In this document: in pieces, positions 43,399 through 53,870 of the stretch
How positions within the stretch are numbered: the first letter of the stretch is position 1
Layout: the number at the start of each line of letters is the position of its first letter
Assembly (NCBI GenBank): GCA_964389545.1
Contig: CAYMDN010000001.1
Span: forward strand, 45,495-109,494
Length of the DNA: 64,000 nt
Direction of reading: 5' to 3'
DNA from: UMGS1781 sp964389545
GTDB taxonomy: Bacteria > Bacillota > Clostridia > TANB77 > CAG-508
The notes under the pieces: model-generated
The model's input: the letters and a program-made list of their open reading frames with translations, nothing else
What the model was told of the DNA's origin: nothing
The model's database searches: none
Position numbers and translations under genes: made by a program

Positions 43399-44700
43399 TC
43401 ATATTATATCTAAAATGTATTTTTCTGGTTCAACATTTTCTTCTACAATTTCATATGTTTCTCTTATTCTTTGAACTGCTTCTTTCCCAACCTGTTCATT
43501 GTTTGCATGAACATAAGCAATTATATCTCCTGTTCCAACTTTATCTGCTATTTTTCTTTCTAATATAATTCCTACTGCATGGTCAATACTATCTTCTTTT
43601 TTTACTCTTCCTGCGCCTAAATCAACTGATATTTCTCCAACTGTTTTTGCATCTATTGCTGATATATATCCTGATTTTTCTGCAGTAACAGGCATAACAT
43701 ATTCTGCTTTTTTAAATTTATCTGGATTTTCTATATAACTAATATCTCCGCCTTGACTTTGAATTAACTCTAAGAATTTGTTATATGCTTTTCCATTATT
43801 TATATTTTCCATTATTTTATTTTTATTCTCTTCTATGTTGTCTCCCTCTCCTGCGAGTTTTATAATCTGGCTTCCTATTCCTAAAATAATTTCTTTAATA
43901 TCTTCAGGAAGATTTCCTTTTAAACATTCTATTGTTTCTAGTATTTCTAATGTATTTCCTACAGCCTTTCCAACTGGCTCGTCCATATTTGTTAAAACAC
44001 AGATTGTTTCTCTATTTGCTAATCTTCCTATGTCTTTCATTAACTTGGAAATCTCAACTGCATCTTCTTTTGTTTTCATGAATGCACCACTTCCAACAGT
44101 TACATCTAAAACAATTTTTTCAGCTCCCGCAGCAATCTTTTTACTCATAATGCTTGAAGCAATAAGAGGTTTGCTACCAACACATGCAATTGTATCTCTT
44201 AATGCATAAAGCTTCTTATCAGCAGGTGCTAAGTTTGCAGTTTGTCCTATTACGCTAATTCCTGTCTTTTTTACTATTTCTATAAATTTATCTACTGAAA
44301 CTTCAGTATTATATCCTGGGATGGACTCTAATTTATCTATTGTTCCACCTGTAAAACCAAGTCCTCTACCAGACATTTTTGCAACTGGTATTCCTAGTGA
44401 TGCAATTATTGGCATTAATACTATTGTTATTTTATCACCTACACCACCTGTGCTATGTTTATCAACAACAGTTTTATTTAAAACAGATAGATCTAATGTT
44501 TCTCCTGAATGTGCCATTGCTAGTGTTAACTCTGTTGTTTCTTCTTTTGTCATTCCATTTAAATATATTGCCATAACTAATGCTGCAGCCTGGTAATCTG
44601 TTACATTACCTTTAACATATTCTGTTACAAAATATTTTATTTCGTCTTTACTTAAAATTTGATTGTCTCTTTTATGAGCTATAATTTGTTGTATGTTCAT
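43399..44700 (-). CDS. pdp: Pyrimidine-nucleoside phosphorylase
   Basis: 433 residues. Phosphorolysis of uridine or thymidine for salvage. The thymidine-phosphorylase signature is 'SGRGLGFTGGTIDKLES', with the phosphate loop 'DKHSTGGVGDK'. The N-terminal helical domain is 'IIAHKRDNQILSKDEI'. GGAGG lies before the ATG. Same strand and near-overlap with pcrA and rnhB suggest one transcript. Confidence 0.95.
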   Translation of the reverse strand: MNIQQIIAHKRDNQILSKDEIKYFVTEYVKGNVTDYQAAALVMAIYLNGMTKEETTELTLAMAHSGETLDLSVLNKTVVDKHSTGGVGDKITIVLMPIIASLGIPVAKMSGRGLGFTGGTIDKLESIPGYNTEVSVDKFIEIVKKTGISVIGQTANLAPADKKLYALRDTIACVGSKPLIASSIMSKKIAAGAEKIVLDVTVGSGAFMKTKEDAVEISKLMKDIGRLANRETICVLTNMDEPVGKAVGNTLEILETIECLKGNLPEDIKEIILGIGSQIIKLAGEGDNIEENKNKIMENINNGKAYNKFLELIQSQGGDISYIENPDKFKKAEYVMPVTAEKSGYISAIDAKTVGEISVDLGAGRVKKEDSIDHAVGIILERKIADKVGTGDIIAYVHANNEQVGKEAVQRIRETYEIVEENVEPEKYILDII

Positions 44701-44715
44701 ATATTTTCCTCCTTT

Positions 44716-45342
44716 TTATATGAAGTTTTTTATGAAACTCTTTCTGTGTAATGGACATGGTCCAATCTCTTTTATTGCTTGAATATGTTTTGCTGTTCCA
44801 TATCCTTTATGTTGCGCAAAGCCATACTCTGGATATATTTCGTCGTATTCTTTCATTATTCTATCCCTAGTAACCTTTGCTATTATTGAAGCTGCTGATA
44901 TACTATATACTTTTGCATCTCCTTTTATAATTGATGTATACGGAATTCCACATGTATCAATATGTTCTAACGCATCTACAACTAATCTTTCTGGTTTTGT
45001 TTTTAGATTAGTTATTGCTAGTTTTAATGCTTTTTTGGTTGCATTTAAAATATTTATTTCATCAATTTCTTCTTGATCAACAATGCCTACAGCCCAATCT
45101 ATTGCTTCTTCTGTTATTTTCTCGTATAACATTTCTCTCTTTTTTTCAGAGATTTTTTTAGAATCATTTATCCCTTCTATAAATGATTCTGGCTTCATAA
45201 TTGCTATTCCAACTACAACAGGTCCTGCTAGAGGACCTCTTCCTGCTTCGTCAATTCCAGCAATACTAGTAACTCCAGTATTGTATAAGCTGACTTCAAA
45301 TTCTTTTAATTTATTCAATCTCTCGATTTCTTTTTCCTTCAT
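44716..45342 (-). CDS. rnhB: Ribonuclease HII
   Basis: 208 residues. It removes ribonucleotides from DNA. The metal-binding motif is 'GIDEAGRGPLAGPVV', with Asp in 'LVVDALEHID' and 'SIIAKVTRDRIM', and the C-terminal 'YGFAQHKGYGTAKH'. Start ATG directly after the stop of the upstream pilin-like gene. Confidence 0.96.
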   Translation of the reverse strand: MKEKEIERLNKLKEFEVSLYNTGVTSIAGIDEAGRGPLAGPVVVGIAIMKPESFIEGINDSKKISEKKREMLYEKITEEAIDWAVGIVDQEEIDEINILNATKKALKLAITNLKTKPERLVVDALEHIDTCGIPYTSIIKGDAKVYSISAASIIAKVTRDRIMKEYDEIYPEYGFAQHKGYGTAKHIQAIKEIGPCPLHRKSFIKNFI

Positions 45343-45849
45343 TTATGCACCTTCATTTTCTGCATTTTCTACTACATTATTATCTTCTTCAACTTTCTTT
45401 TCTGGTTGATCTTCTACTACAAAGCTACCTTCTAAACCTAGCGAATAATATACTTTACCTGAGTTATAATCAACAACATAAAATTCTTCCTCATTTATTC
45501 TTATTTGTGATAGCCCATTTTGATTAACATCATCTTGTGTAATGATGTATAAATCTGAGTTTTCTATTTTTGATAGTTCGTTTTTAAATTCATCTGAAAC
45601 TTTGTATCCTGTTTCGTTGTTGTTGATATCTAATTTTGTACCTAATAATGGTACAGTCTCGTCTACCATATGTTTATTACTAACATTTGTAGTTAATGCT
45701 CTTATTGATAATACATGAGCATGAATATCTGCAACATTTTCTTCATCCGCTTTGTTCTTTATATATATTGCTCCCCATACAATTGCTATTATAAGTGCAA
45801 CCGCAATAATAGTTAAGATTATTAATGAAGCGCCCTTTTCAGATTTCAT
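45343..45849 (-). CDS. Hypothetical protein with prepilin-like N-terminus
   Basis: 168 residues. 'KSEKGASLIILTIIAVALII' resembles a type IV prepilin or TadE-type leader followed by a helix, then an extracellular part with 'IRINEEEFYVVDYNSGKVYY' and an acidic tail. It may be a pseudopilin or a simple anchored protein. It lies upstream of rnhB with no gap, so is co-transcribed. No pilus genes are near. Confidence 0.6.
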   Translation of the reverse strand: MKSEKGASLIILTIIAVALIIAIVWGAIYIKNKADEENVADIHAHVLSIRALTTNVSNKHMVDETVPLLGTKLDINNNETGYKVSDEFKNELSKIENSDLYIITQDDVNQNGLSQIRINEEEFYVVDYNSGKVYYSLGLEGSFVVEDQPEKKVEEDNNVVENAENEGA

Positions 45850-45992
45850 TCATTTTCCACCTTTCTAAAATATTATCTATATTATATATGTATATTACTC
45901 TTTTTTCAAGACTTTACTTTTTTTAATTTTCTTTTAATTTTATTGTTGTATTCTTTAAAATATAGATTATAATAGATATATGGAGGTTTTAT

Positions 45993-47183
45993 ATGAATGA
46001 TGACGAATTTGTAAATAATTTTAAACCATCTCCAGAGACTGGAACTCCACGACCAAGACGTAATAATAGCTTTTCAATAATTTTTGCAGCATTGCTTGTA
46101 TCTGTAATTGGCTCTTTAATAGTTTGTGCGTGTTTTCGTAGTCTTACAAAATCAGATGGAGATACGGATACAGTTGAGGTTGTAACAAGTACTCCTCAAA
46201 CTAACAGTCCAAATTTAACTCAAGTTTCTTTGGAACAATATTCTGATACTGCAATTTACGCAGCCAATAAAGTTTTACCTTCTATCGTAAGTGTATACGT
46301 AGAATATGAAATTAGTTATTACGGCAGAACTCAAACAAGCCAAGCCCAAGGATCTGGAGTAATAATTAGTAAAGATGGATATATTCTTACTAACAACCAC
46401 GTAATTAGCTCAGGTGATTCTTCAGCTTTTTATGAAGTTTCAGAAGCAAATTCTGTAAAGATAAAATTGTATCAAGATGATAAAGAATATGATGCAAAAA
46501 TTATTGGTTCGGATGCCAAAACAGATTTAGCTGTTTTGAAAATTGAAAAAGATGATTTAGTTGCAGCGGAATTAGGTGATTCTTCTTCTGTTAAAGTTGG
46601 AGAATTTGTTTTAGCTGTTGGTAATCCATATGGATTAGAACATTCAGTTACATCAGGTATTATAAGTGCTTTAAATAGAGAAATGACTGTAGATTCTTCT
46701 GAATATACTGTAATTCAAGCAGATTGTGCTATAAACTCTGGTAATAGTGGTGGTGCTTTTGTTAACAGCAAAGGTCAAGTTATTGGAATAGCTACATTAA
46801 AACTATCTGGCACAGGAATTGAAGGTGTAAGTTTTGCAATACCTATTAATGATACTGAACCAATTTATAAAGAACTAATTGAAAATGGAAAAATAATAAG
46901 ACCATTTATAGGAATTCAAGGTATTGATGTTGATACACAAACGGCTGTAAGAAATCATTTAACAGAAGGAATTTATATTGATAGCTTTGTTAAAGGAAGT
47001 CCTGCAGCAGATTCTGATTTGAAAGTTGGAGATGTAATTGTTTCAATTGATGGTAAAGAAATTAAAACAATGGATGAATTAAATGAATACAAAAATACAA
47101 AAGAAGTTGGAGATGAAATCACCTTAGGAATTTATAGAGATTCTAAAAAAATGGAAGTAAAAATTATATTAGGTGAAGAATAA
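45993..47183 (+). CDS. HtrA/DegP-type serine protease (intact, second copy)
   Basis: 396 residues. N-terminal anchor (residues 25-48), then the protease with His in 'LTNNHVI', Asp in 'TDLAVLKI' and Ser in 'NSGNSGGAF', and one PDZ domain. Surface proteolysis and quality control. TGGAGG precedes the ATG. It is complete without a frameshift, in contrast to the copy at 31865-32984, and provides the internal reference for that copy's expected C-terminus. Confidence 0.93.
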   Translation: MNDDEFVNNFKPSPETGTPRPRRNNSFSIIFAALLVSVIGSLIVCACFRSLTKSDGDTDTVEVVTSTPQTNSPNLTQVSLEQYSDTAIYAANKVLPSIVSVYVEYEISYYGRTQTSQAQGSGVIISKDGYILTNNHVISSGDSSAFYEVSEANSVKIKLYQDDKEYDAKIIGSDAKTDLAVLKIEKDDLVAAELGDSSSVKVGEFVLAVGNPYGLEHSVTSGIISALNREMTVDSSEYTVIQADCAINSGNSGGAFVNSKGQVIGIATLKLSGTGIEGVSFAIPINDTEPIYKELIENGKIIRPFIGIQGIDVDTQTAVRNHLTEGIYIDSFVKGSPAADSDLKVGDVIVSIDGKEIKTMDELNEYKNTKEVGDEITLGIYRDSKKMEVKIILGEE

Positions 47184-47190
47184 AATAAAA

Positions 47191-47219
47191 AATAAGCATA
47201 GAAATATGCTTATTTTTTT
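47191..47219. terminator. Bidirectional terminator
   Basis: Stem AAATAAGCATA / TATGCTTATTT (11 bp, loop GAAA) with T-run, between converging htrA and udg. Confidence 0.85.
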
Positions 47220-47760
47220 ACGCTTTAATAAACTCTTTTAAGTCTTTCCAAAAATCTATTTTTTTTGATTCATCTCTTAATAATGCTGCTGGGTGAAATG
47301 TTGGTAAAATTTTGATGCCATCTTTTTCAAACCATTTACCCCTGCTTGCTGTTATCCCATATTCTTCCCCAAGAATATTTTTTAGTGCTACACTTCCCAA
47401 CAAACATATTTTTTCTGGATTTACTAATTTTATTTGTGATTCTAAATACTCTTTACAGGCATCTGCCTCATTCTTTTCTGGATTTCTATTTTGAGGAGGT
47501 CTACATTTAACAATATTTGCTATATATACATCTTCTCTTTTTATTCCGACACCTGTAAATGCTTTGTCCATAAGTTGTCCAGCTCTTCCAACAAACGGAA
47601 TACCTTGTGCATCTTCATCCGCTCCTGGACCTTCACCTATAAACATTACTTTAGCTTGTTTATTTCCAGTTCCTATAACAACATTATGCCTTCCATTACA
47701 CAACTTACATTTATTGCATTTTTTGCAAGCATCTTCCAACTCTTCCCAATTCTGGTACAT
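47218..47760 (-). CDS. Uracil-DNA glycosylase, family 4 (Fe-S type)
   Basis: 180 residues. It removes uracil from DNA. The iron-sulfur Cys are in 'ACKKCNKCKLC' and further in 'IVKCRPPQNRNP' and 'ICLLGSVA'; the active-site motif is 'GEGPGADEDAQGIPFVG' and a C-terminal 'PTFHPAALLRD'. Same strand as coaE-pgeF upstream with a gap of about 80 bases. Confidence 0.93.
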   Translation of the reverse strand: MYQNWEELEDACKKCNKCKLCNGRHNVVIGTGNKQAKVMFIGEGPGADEDAQGIPFVGRAGQLMDKAFTGVGIKREDVYIANIVKCRPPQNRNPEKNEADACKEYLESQIKLVNPEKICLLGSVALKNILGEEYGITASRGKWFEKDGIKILPTFHPAALLRDESKKIDFWKDLKEFIKA

Positions 47761-47837
47761 AATCTACTCCTATCTTTTCTGTATTTCAGTGCCACATCCA
47801 AATTCCAGCAAGATGGCACGGGTTTTATATATCAATA

Positions 47838-49217
47838 TTATTTTAGGCATAATATCGCAACATTTCTTCCAGATTTATTGCCATCTTGTCTATACGAATG
47901 TATGAATTTATGATTACACATTGTACATACATTACAATTTATAATATTTTCCTCTTTTACTCCATCTTCAAGCATCATATTAATATTTATTCTTGTTGTA
48001 TCTATATAACTTTTTCCTGTAACCTCATTATCTTTTATTATTGTATCTATGTCTTTCATGTATTTAAAAGTATTATAAAAAATATCTCGCACGTCTTTAT
48101 CTACTTCAAAATGACATTGCTTTATACATGGCCCTATTGCACAAACTAAATCTTCAGGATTGCTATTATATTCTTCTTTTAATTTATTTATTGCACATTT
48201 AACTATCTTTTTTGTTGTTCCTACCCAACCAGAATGCACTAGAGCAACTGCATTTTTTTCCTTATCATAAATATATATTGGTGTACAGTCTGCAAAAGAT
48301 AACATTAAAACTCTTTCTGTTTCATCTGTTACTAGTGCATCTACATCTTTTAATTTTTCTATGTAAATACCTTTTTCATCATCTATTCTTTCTACATTAT
48401 TTGTATGTGTTTGCATTGGTCTAATTAAATTATTGTTTGACAACCCTAAATTATTACATATACTTTTATTGTATTTTTCTATTTCAACTTTCTTTTCGTG
48501 ATATGTTACGTTATTTCCAAAATCCATTGGTCTTAATGTAAATCCATGTTGTATATTTTCATATTCTAATAACTTTTTAAATTGTAAGTATCTGGTACCA
48601 TTATTATTTGTAATTACAATTTCATCATTGAGTAATTTTCCGTCTTTCAATATTTCAATAAATTCATCTGCTTCTTTATTTAAATCCGCTGAGTTGTTTA
48701 TTATTATATAATTGGATTGTTTTATATAGAATTCATCTTTTTCTTGTATTTTTAGTCTTTTTTCTAATGTTTCTCGATCTGTTTTGTCTCTTTGTATAAT
48801 TCTTTCTAGTTTTATTTCCTTTTTGGCTAATAATGATATTGTAATGTTACACTCTTCATTTAGCTTACTTTCAAATAAAAGCGGTACATCCATTACTATA
48901 TTTTTAGTTCCTATTTTATTTATTTCATTTTTTATCTCTTTAACTATGTAATTATTTGTTAATTGGTTTAGTTCATCTCTTTTAGCATCATTTTCATAGA
49001 CAATTTTGGCTAATTTCTTTCTATCTATTCCATCTTCTAATAAAACTTCTCTTCCAAAATGTCTTATAATCTCATTATAATATTCATGACCTTTTATAGT
49101 ACATTTTCTTACTATTTCATCTGCATTTATTATTTCTGCTTGTAATTTTTTTGCTAAAATCTTTGAAAATTTACTTTTACCTGTTCCAGAGTTTCCTGTA
49201 ACACCAATTATATACAT
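47838..49217 (-). CDS. coaE-pgeF: Fusion of dephospho-CoA kinase and PgeF-type laccase-domain protein
   Basis: 459 residues. Residues 1-190 are CoaE: P-loop 'GVTGNSGTGKSK', 'INADEIVRKC' and 'VMDVPLLFES'. Residues 220-459 are the PgeF/YfiH family: 'QTHTNNVERI', 'FADCTPIYIYD', 'VHSGWVGTTKK', 'IGPCIKQCHFEV' and 'HKFIHSYRQDG', with the zinc-binding Cys and His. The two enzymes are normally separate: CoaE makes coenzyme A, PgeF corrects peptidoglycan precursors. The reading frame is continuous. It is next to coaD, which gives the preceding CoA step. Confidence 0.92.
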   Translation of the reverse strand: MYIIGVTGNSGTGKSKFSKILAKKLQAEIINADEIVRKCTIKGHEYYNEIIRHFGREVLLEDGIDRKKLAKIVYENDAKRDELNQLTNNYIVKEIKNEINKIGTKNIVMDVPLLFESKLNEECNITISLLAKKEIKLERIIQRDKTDRETLEKRLKIQEKDEFYIKQSNYIIINNSADLNKEADEFIEILKDGKLLNDEIVITNNNGTRYLQFKKLLEYENIQHGFTLRPMDFGNNVTYHEKKVEIEKYNKSICNNLGLSNNNLIRPMQTHTNNVERIDDEKGIYIEKLKDVDALVTDETERVLMLSFADCTPIYIYDKEKNAVALVHSGWVGTTKKIVKCAINKLKEEYNSNPEDLVCAIGPCIKQCHFEVDKDVRDIFYNTFKYMKDIDTIIKDNEVTGKSYIDTTRININMMLEDGVKEENIINCNVCTMCNHKFIHSYRQDGNKSGRNVAILCLK

Positions 49218-49233
49218 ATTTTCTCCTTTTCTA

Positions 49234-49710
49234 TTAGCTATTTTTTTCTTTCTCTAACAGTTTAGCTACTTGTTGTGGAACAAATTGTCTTATATCCATA
49301 TTGTTTTCCCATAACTCCATAACTAGACTTGATGATAAATATCCTAAATCTCCTGCCCTAAAATAGCACGTATCCAATTTTCCAATCTTTTCGTTTGCCT
49401 CTGAAATGTTCTCTTCATATTGATAATCTGTACCATTTCTAAGACCTCTTATTAGTATATCTGCATTAAATTTTTTAGCTTCTTCTACTGTTAATCCTTC
49501 GTATAATGTTACTTCAACATTTGTTAAGCCTAATTCTGCTATAACTTCTTCTATCGCGTTTTTCATTTTTTCTTTATCTACTCTTCCGTTTTTACTTGAA
49601 TTGTATGCAATCCCTACAATTACTTTTTCAAAACATTTTGCTGATTTTTTTACAATTTGTAAATGTCCATTTGTAAATGGATCAAAAGATCCTGCATAAA
49701 AACCTATCAT
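49234..49710 (-). CDS. coaD: Phosphopantetheine adenylyltransferase
   Basis: 158 residues. Penultimate step of CoA synthesis. Nucleotidyltransferase motif 'GSFDPFTNGHLQIV', 'RGLRNGTDYQYE' and 'YLSSSLVMEL'. The gene is one base from addB and 16 bases from coaE-pgeF, all on the minus strand, so an operon. Confidence 0.96.
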   Translation of the reverse strand: MIGFYAGSFDPFTNGHLQIVKKSAKCFEKVIVGIAYNSSKNGRVDKEKMKNAIEEVIAELGLTNVEVTLYEGLTVEEAKKFNADILIRGLRNGTDYQYEENISEANEKIGKLDTCYFRAGDLGYLSSSLVMELWENNMDIRQFVPQQVAKLLEKEKNS

Positions 49711-49711
49711 A

Positions 49712-52700
49712 TTATTCTTTCCTTTCTCTTATTTCTTCTAGTATCTCTTCCTTTGTCTTAGTTCCTAAATATTGATATTCATTTTCTTCTGGATTAAATC
49801 TACATATATTTTTAAATTCACAATATTTACATGTTGAAGTTTTTGTTTTCACATCATACATAGGCTTAATTTCTATATTTCCTGTCATTATTTCTTTTGA
49901 TATTTTTGTAATTGTTTTTCTTATTGTTTCTTGTAAGTCGCTAAATTGCTCTTTTGTAACAACACTAGATTTTTTTTCACTTATTTTTTCATCTTTACCA
50001 ATATAAACTGGAACTACACTCGAACTACCTGATTCCAATTTATTATCCATCATTTTTATAACTTGAATATCTGCTAAAATAAGTCCTTTCATTTTAAAAC
50101 TTTTTCGTATTCTATCTTCTATTTCATCATCAGTTAAATTTTTACTTTCTTTTATAATTGGTTCTAACAAACTAAAATAAAGTACTCCTGCTGGTTCTTT
50201 ATTCTTTTTCTCTGCCATTATATCTATGTATGTTAATAATTGAATTTGAGTTCCTGCCATCATTTGATTTAAGTTTATATTTTTTTCTGAAGATTTATAA
50301 TCTATAATTCTTATGTATTTATCTTGTGCAATATCCAATCTATCAACTTTTCCAACTAATTCAATATTTCCAATTTTTTTACTAAATTCTAACTCATTTG
50401 CCATTGGTTTAAAATCACTATTTTGCATTTGATATACAATATATTTTATAGATAGCATAATTGTATTTTTTAATTTATTAGTTAGAACTATAAATTTAGG
50501 TGAACTTGAAAAGATTTGATTTTTATTTAATTGTAATTTGCTATCAATTATTTCATTTACAATATCTTCAATTTCCTGTGTTGTTATAGTATCAATATTA
50601 TCAACTCTATCAAAAAATTCATCTAAAACTTCGTGCATAAAAGTCCCTGTGTCTATTGGACTCATTCTATATTCTTCGATATTTTTCAATCTTAATCCAT
50701 ATTTTAAATGGAATGAAAATGGACAGTTTTTATATTGTTCCATTTTTGATACACTAGTTTTAAATACTTCTCCATATATTCTTTTTATATTTTCTTCATT
50801 TATTTTTTCAGCCACATTTGTATAATCAAGTGCTTTTAAATTAGTTTGTAATTTCGTCTTCCATTTTGCATTTTGATTGTACCAATTATATATGTCATAC
50901 CATTTATCTTCTATTTTTTCTCCATTTGCTAATTTTTTAAGCTCTACCATCAACGCTTCAAACGAATCATTTACGTTTATAATTTCTGTATTAGGTTCTA
51001 TTATATAACTTTTTTCTTTTAAATTTGGAAATATCTTTTTTATTTTATTAATTAATACAGATGGTCTTAACGAAGATCCTTCTTTATTAGTTGAATTATA
51101 CGATACATACAATTTTTCTTCAGCAATACTAAATGCTTTATATGTGTTAAATTGGTCTTCATATAAGTTCTCTAAAGTATTTTTAGCTATTTCCAAATTA
51201 TTTTGTTTTAATATGTCTCTATCTTTGTCATCAAAAAAACCTTCGTTTTTATTTACACTTGGAAAAGCTCCATCATTCATACCTATAATAAAAATCGCTT
51301 TAACTTTTTGCGTTCTAGTCCTATCAATATCTCCTATTAAAACTTGATCCATAAATTGAGGTATTTTACCCGCCTTTTTGTTCTTTAGTCCTATTTTCAA
51401 CAATTCTTTATATGTATCAAAAGACATATTTTCGTTGTCAAAAAAGGTAACTATCTCGTCTAAGACATCGATTAATATCTCATAACTAGCTTTATACTCT
51501 CTTGCAATTTCCAGTTCATTCTCTTCAACAAATTTATCAATTTTTTGATTGATTTTTTCTTGAATCTTATTGTCATTAAGAAAATTATATAGTTCTTTTG
51601 AAATATCTTTAGCTGTTTTTCCTTTATCTAAATTTTTTCTTAAATTTATAAGAGGTGTAACTATTTTCTTTTGCAAATCAGCAAACTCTAACCAGGGTGT
51701 TTTATGCCATTTATTGCCCCTTATACCATTTTTTACACAGTAGTTTTCTACCATATAAATATCTTCTTTTTTTATGTCTGTAAAACCAGACTTTATATAA
51801 TTAAGTACAGATTCTTGTGACCAATTATTTGAAAAAATCTCTATTATTGATAACATATATTTTATTAATATGTTTTCTGTTACTTCTATTTTTTCATCTA
51901 TGAAAAACGGTATTTCAAATTTATTAAATACTGCTTTTACTATGTTATTTATATTAGATATATCATTTGAAATAATGGATATATCACTGTATTTCCAACA
52001 GTTTTCTCTAACAAGTTTTATGATTTGTTTTGCAACAATTTCTAGCTCTGAATATTCATCATTTGTTAATGCTATTTCTATATTATTGACTTTTTGTATA
52101 TATTTTTCTATTTTAATATTGTATATATTTTGTTCTAAATGTAGTAATTCTTCACTTTTTAATCTGTAGTTTTCTTCTAATTTAATTTCGTTATCTATTT
52201 CTATATCTAATTTTTTTGCTAACTTTATTATTCTATTAGCAAATATCTTATTATTATAAAAAATATCTATTTCAGGTATAGAATTTTCGTTTAAATTATC
52301 TGTGCAAACACATACATTTACTTGTATTGCTTTTTTTAAAATTTCTTCTAGGACAGAATATTCTTGCATTGTAAATCCTGAAAATTCATCTATATATACA
52401 ATTGCATTATCAAAAATATTGCTTTTTGAGATGTTCTTATACATTCGTGTTAGTACATCATCTTCATCTATGTATTTATTTAAAATATTTGATTCATATG
52501 CTTTATATATTTCCTGTATTTCTAGTAACTTCCCTTGTAAATTTATATCACTAATATTCTCAATATTTTCATCAATTCTATTTGGTGTTATATTATGCTT
52601 TTTTAACTCTGTTATTTCTTTTAATATTAAGTCTATATTCTCTTTATTTTTATTTAAGAATCGTAAATTGTCTTTTTGTTTTTGTAAAATTGAATAAATA

Positions 52701-52969
52701 ATCATGGCTTGTGCTGACTGAGATAACACGATTTCATTTGCTCCACCAACTTCATGTGAAATTCTATCTGCTAATCTTTTAAAACTAAGAACTTCAACAT
52801 TTATAGATACATTATTTTCAAGTACCTCTAATAAACGCCTTTCCATGGAATATGAAAATTGTTCTGGCGTTATTATAAATGCTTTTTTATTTGGATTGTT
52901 TTTTATTTCATTAAGGAAATATGCACTCTTTCCTGTACCAGCCTTGCCATATATTATTCGTAAACTCAT
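49712..52969 (-). CDS. addB: Helicase-exonuclease AddB
   Basis: 1085 residues, close to usual. Partner of AddA in double-strand break repair. N-terminal Walker A 'YGKAGTGKSAYFLNEI', nuclease motif 'IRIIDYKSSEK', and iron-sulfur Cys in 'CKYCEFKNICRF' at the C-terminus. The addA gene is not in this window, unlike in many Firmicutes, where the two are adjacent. It overlaps no neighbour; ogg lies 22 bases upstream. Confidence 0.95.
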   Translation of the reverse strand: MSLRIIYGKAGTGKSAYFLNEIKNNPNKKAFIITPEQFSYSMERRLLEVLENNVSINVEVLSFKRLADRISHEVGGANEIVLSQSAQAMIIYSILQKQKDNLRFLNKNKENIDLILKEITELKKHNITPNRIDENIENISDINLQGKLLEIQEIYKAYESNILNKYIDEDDVLTRMYKNISKSNIFDNAIVYIDEFSGFTMQEYSVLEEILKKAIQVNVCVCTDNLNENSIPEIDIFYNNKIFANRIIKLAKKLDIEIDNEIKLEENYRLKSEELLHLEQNIYNIKIEKYIQKVNNIEIALTNDEYSELEIVAKQIIKLVRENCWKYSDISIISNDISNINNIVKAVFNKFEIPFFIDEKIEVTENILIKYMLSIIEIFSNNWSQESVLNYIKSGFTDIKKEDIYMVENYCVKNGIRGNKWHKTPWLEFADLQKKIVTPLINLRKNLDKGKTAKDISKELYNFLNDNKIQEKINQKIDKFVEENELEIAREYKASYEILIDVLDEIVTFFDNENMSFDTYKELLKIGLKNKKAGKIPQFMDQVLIGDIDRTRTQKVKAIFIIGMNDGAFPSVNKNEGFFDDKDRDILKQNNLEIAKNTLENLYEDQFNTYKAFSIAEEKLYVSYNSTNKEGSSLRPSVLINKIKKIFPNLKEKSYIIEPNTEIINVNDSFEALMVELKKLANGEKIEDKWYDIYNWYNQNAKWKTKLQTNLKALDYTNVAEKINEENIKRIYGEVFKTSVSKMEQYKNCPFSFHLKYGLRLKNIEEYRMSPIDTGTFMHEVLDEFFDRVDNIDTITTQEIEDIVNEIIDSKLQLNKNQIFSSSPKFIVLTNKLKNTIMLSIKYIVYQMQNSDFKPMANELEFSKKIGNIELVGKVDRLDIAQDKYIRIIDYKSSEKNINLNQMMAGTQIQLLTYIDIMAEKKNKEPAGVLYFSLLEPIIKESKNLTDDEIEDRIRKSFKMKGLILADIQVIKMMDNKLESGSSSVVPVYIGKDEKISEKKSSVVTKEQFSDLQETIRKTITKISKEIMTGNIEIKPMYDVKTKTSTCKYCEFKNICRFNPEENEYQYLGTKTKEEILEEIRERKE

Positions 52970-52990
52970 TTATTAATTCCTTCCACAATT

Positions 52991-53845
52991 TTAGTTAGAA
53001 TCTCTTCTCCAATAGAAAAGATATTGTTGTGCTAACCCAGCTTTTTCTCCATATTGTTCTTTTGCAAATTTTTTTATTATCTGTGGTTTTTGCTCTTCAT
53101 TATTAAAATATAATTCAGACATTACTCTTCTAACCCATACATCTATTGGAAATACTTGATATTTTTTTAATGCAAAAAGCATTATACAATCTGCAACTTT
53201 GGGTCCGACTCCTGGTATTTCGAGTAAATATTCTTCTAATTTATTTACATCTTTCTCATTTTCTAATTTTTCTAAATCTATTTCACCATTGCAAACTTTT
53301 TTTGTTGTTTCATATACTCTTACATCTCTAAATCCTAATCCCAAATTTCTTAAATCTTCTACACTTGCTTTAGAAAGTTCTTGTGGTGTTGGAAAAGAAT
53401 AATATGTATTTCCCTGAAACTCAATTGCTTTTCCATACTCTTTAGATATTCTTTCTATTATTTTTTTTATTCGCGGTATATTGTTGTTTGCAGATATTAT
53501 AAAAGAAATTAATGTTTCCCATAAATCTTGATGTAGTATTCTAATGCCTTCTCCATACTTAATACTATTTTTTAAATGTTCATCTATTTTAGATAAATCA
53601 GATTTTATACTTTCATAATTATCACTTAGTGAAAAATAATCTTCACATACATCTTTTATATCTCTTACACAATTTCCTGTAATAATAACTTGATTATTTT
53701 TCTCTTCAACTTTCATTACATTATCTTTAAAAATTCCAATATAGCTACCATCATCTTGCTTATTCCATCTGAAACATTGTCCACATTCAAAAATATGAAC
53801 TGAATTAAATGATTTTTTATCTTTTAAAATATATTGTTGTTCCAT
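52991..53845 (-). CDS. 8-oxoguanine DNA glycosylase (OGG1-type)
   Basis: About 284 residues. Removes oxidised guanine. N-terminal OGG domain 'FECGQCFRWN', then helix-hairpin-helix 'LLEIPGVGPKVADCIMLF' with catalytic Lys in 'VADCIML...ALKKYQVFPID' context and Asp in 'FPIDVWVRRVM'. The start is the ATG at 53845, six bases after GGTGG; a GTG 12 bases earlier is less likely. The catalytic Lys assignment is approximate. Confidence 0.92.
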   Translation of the reverse strand: MEQQYILKDKKSFNSVHIFECGQCFRWNKQDDGSYIGIFKDNVMKVEEKNNQVIITGNCVRDIKDVCEDYFSLSDNYESIKSDLSKIDEHLKNSIKYGEGIRILHQDLWETLISFIISANNNIPRIKKIIERISKEYGKAIEFQGNTYYSFPTPQELSKASVEDLRNLGLGFRDVRVYETTKKVCNGEIDLEKLENEKDVNKLEEYLLEIPGVGPKVADCIMLFALKKYQVFPIDVWVRRVMSELYFNNEEQKPQIIKKFAKEQYGEKAGLAQQYLFYWRRDSN

Positions 53846-53870
53846 TATTTTCACCACCTATATTTTAGCA

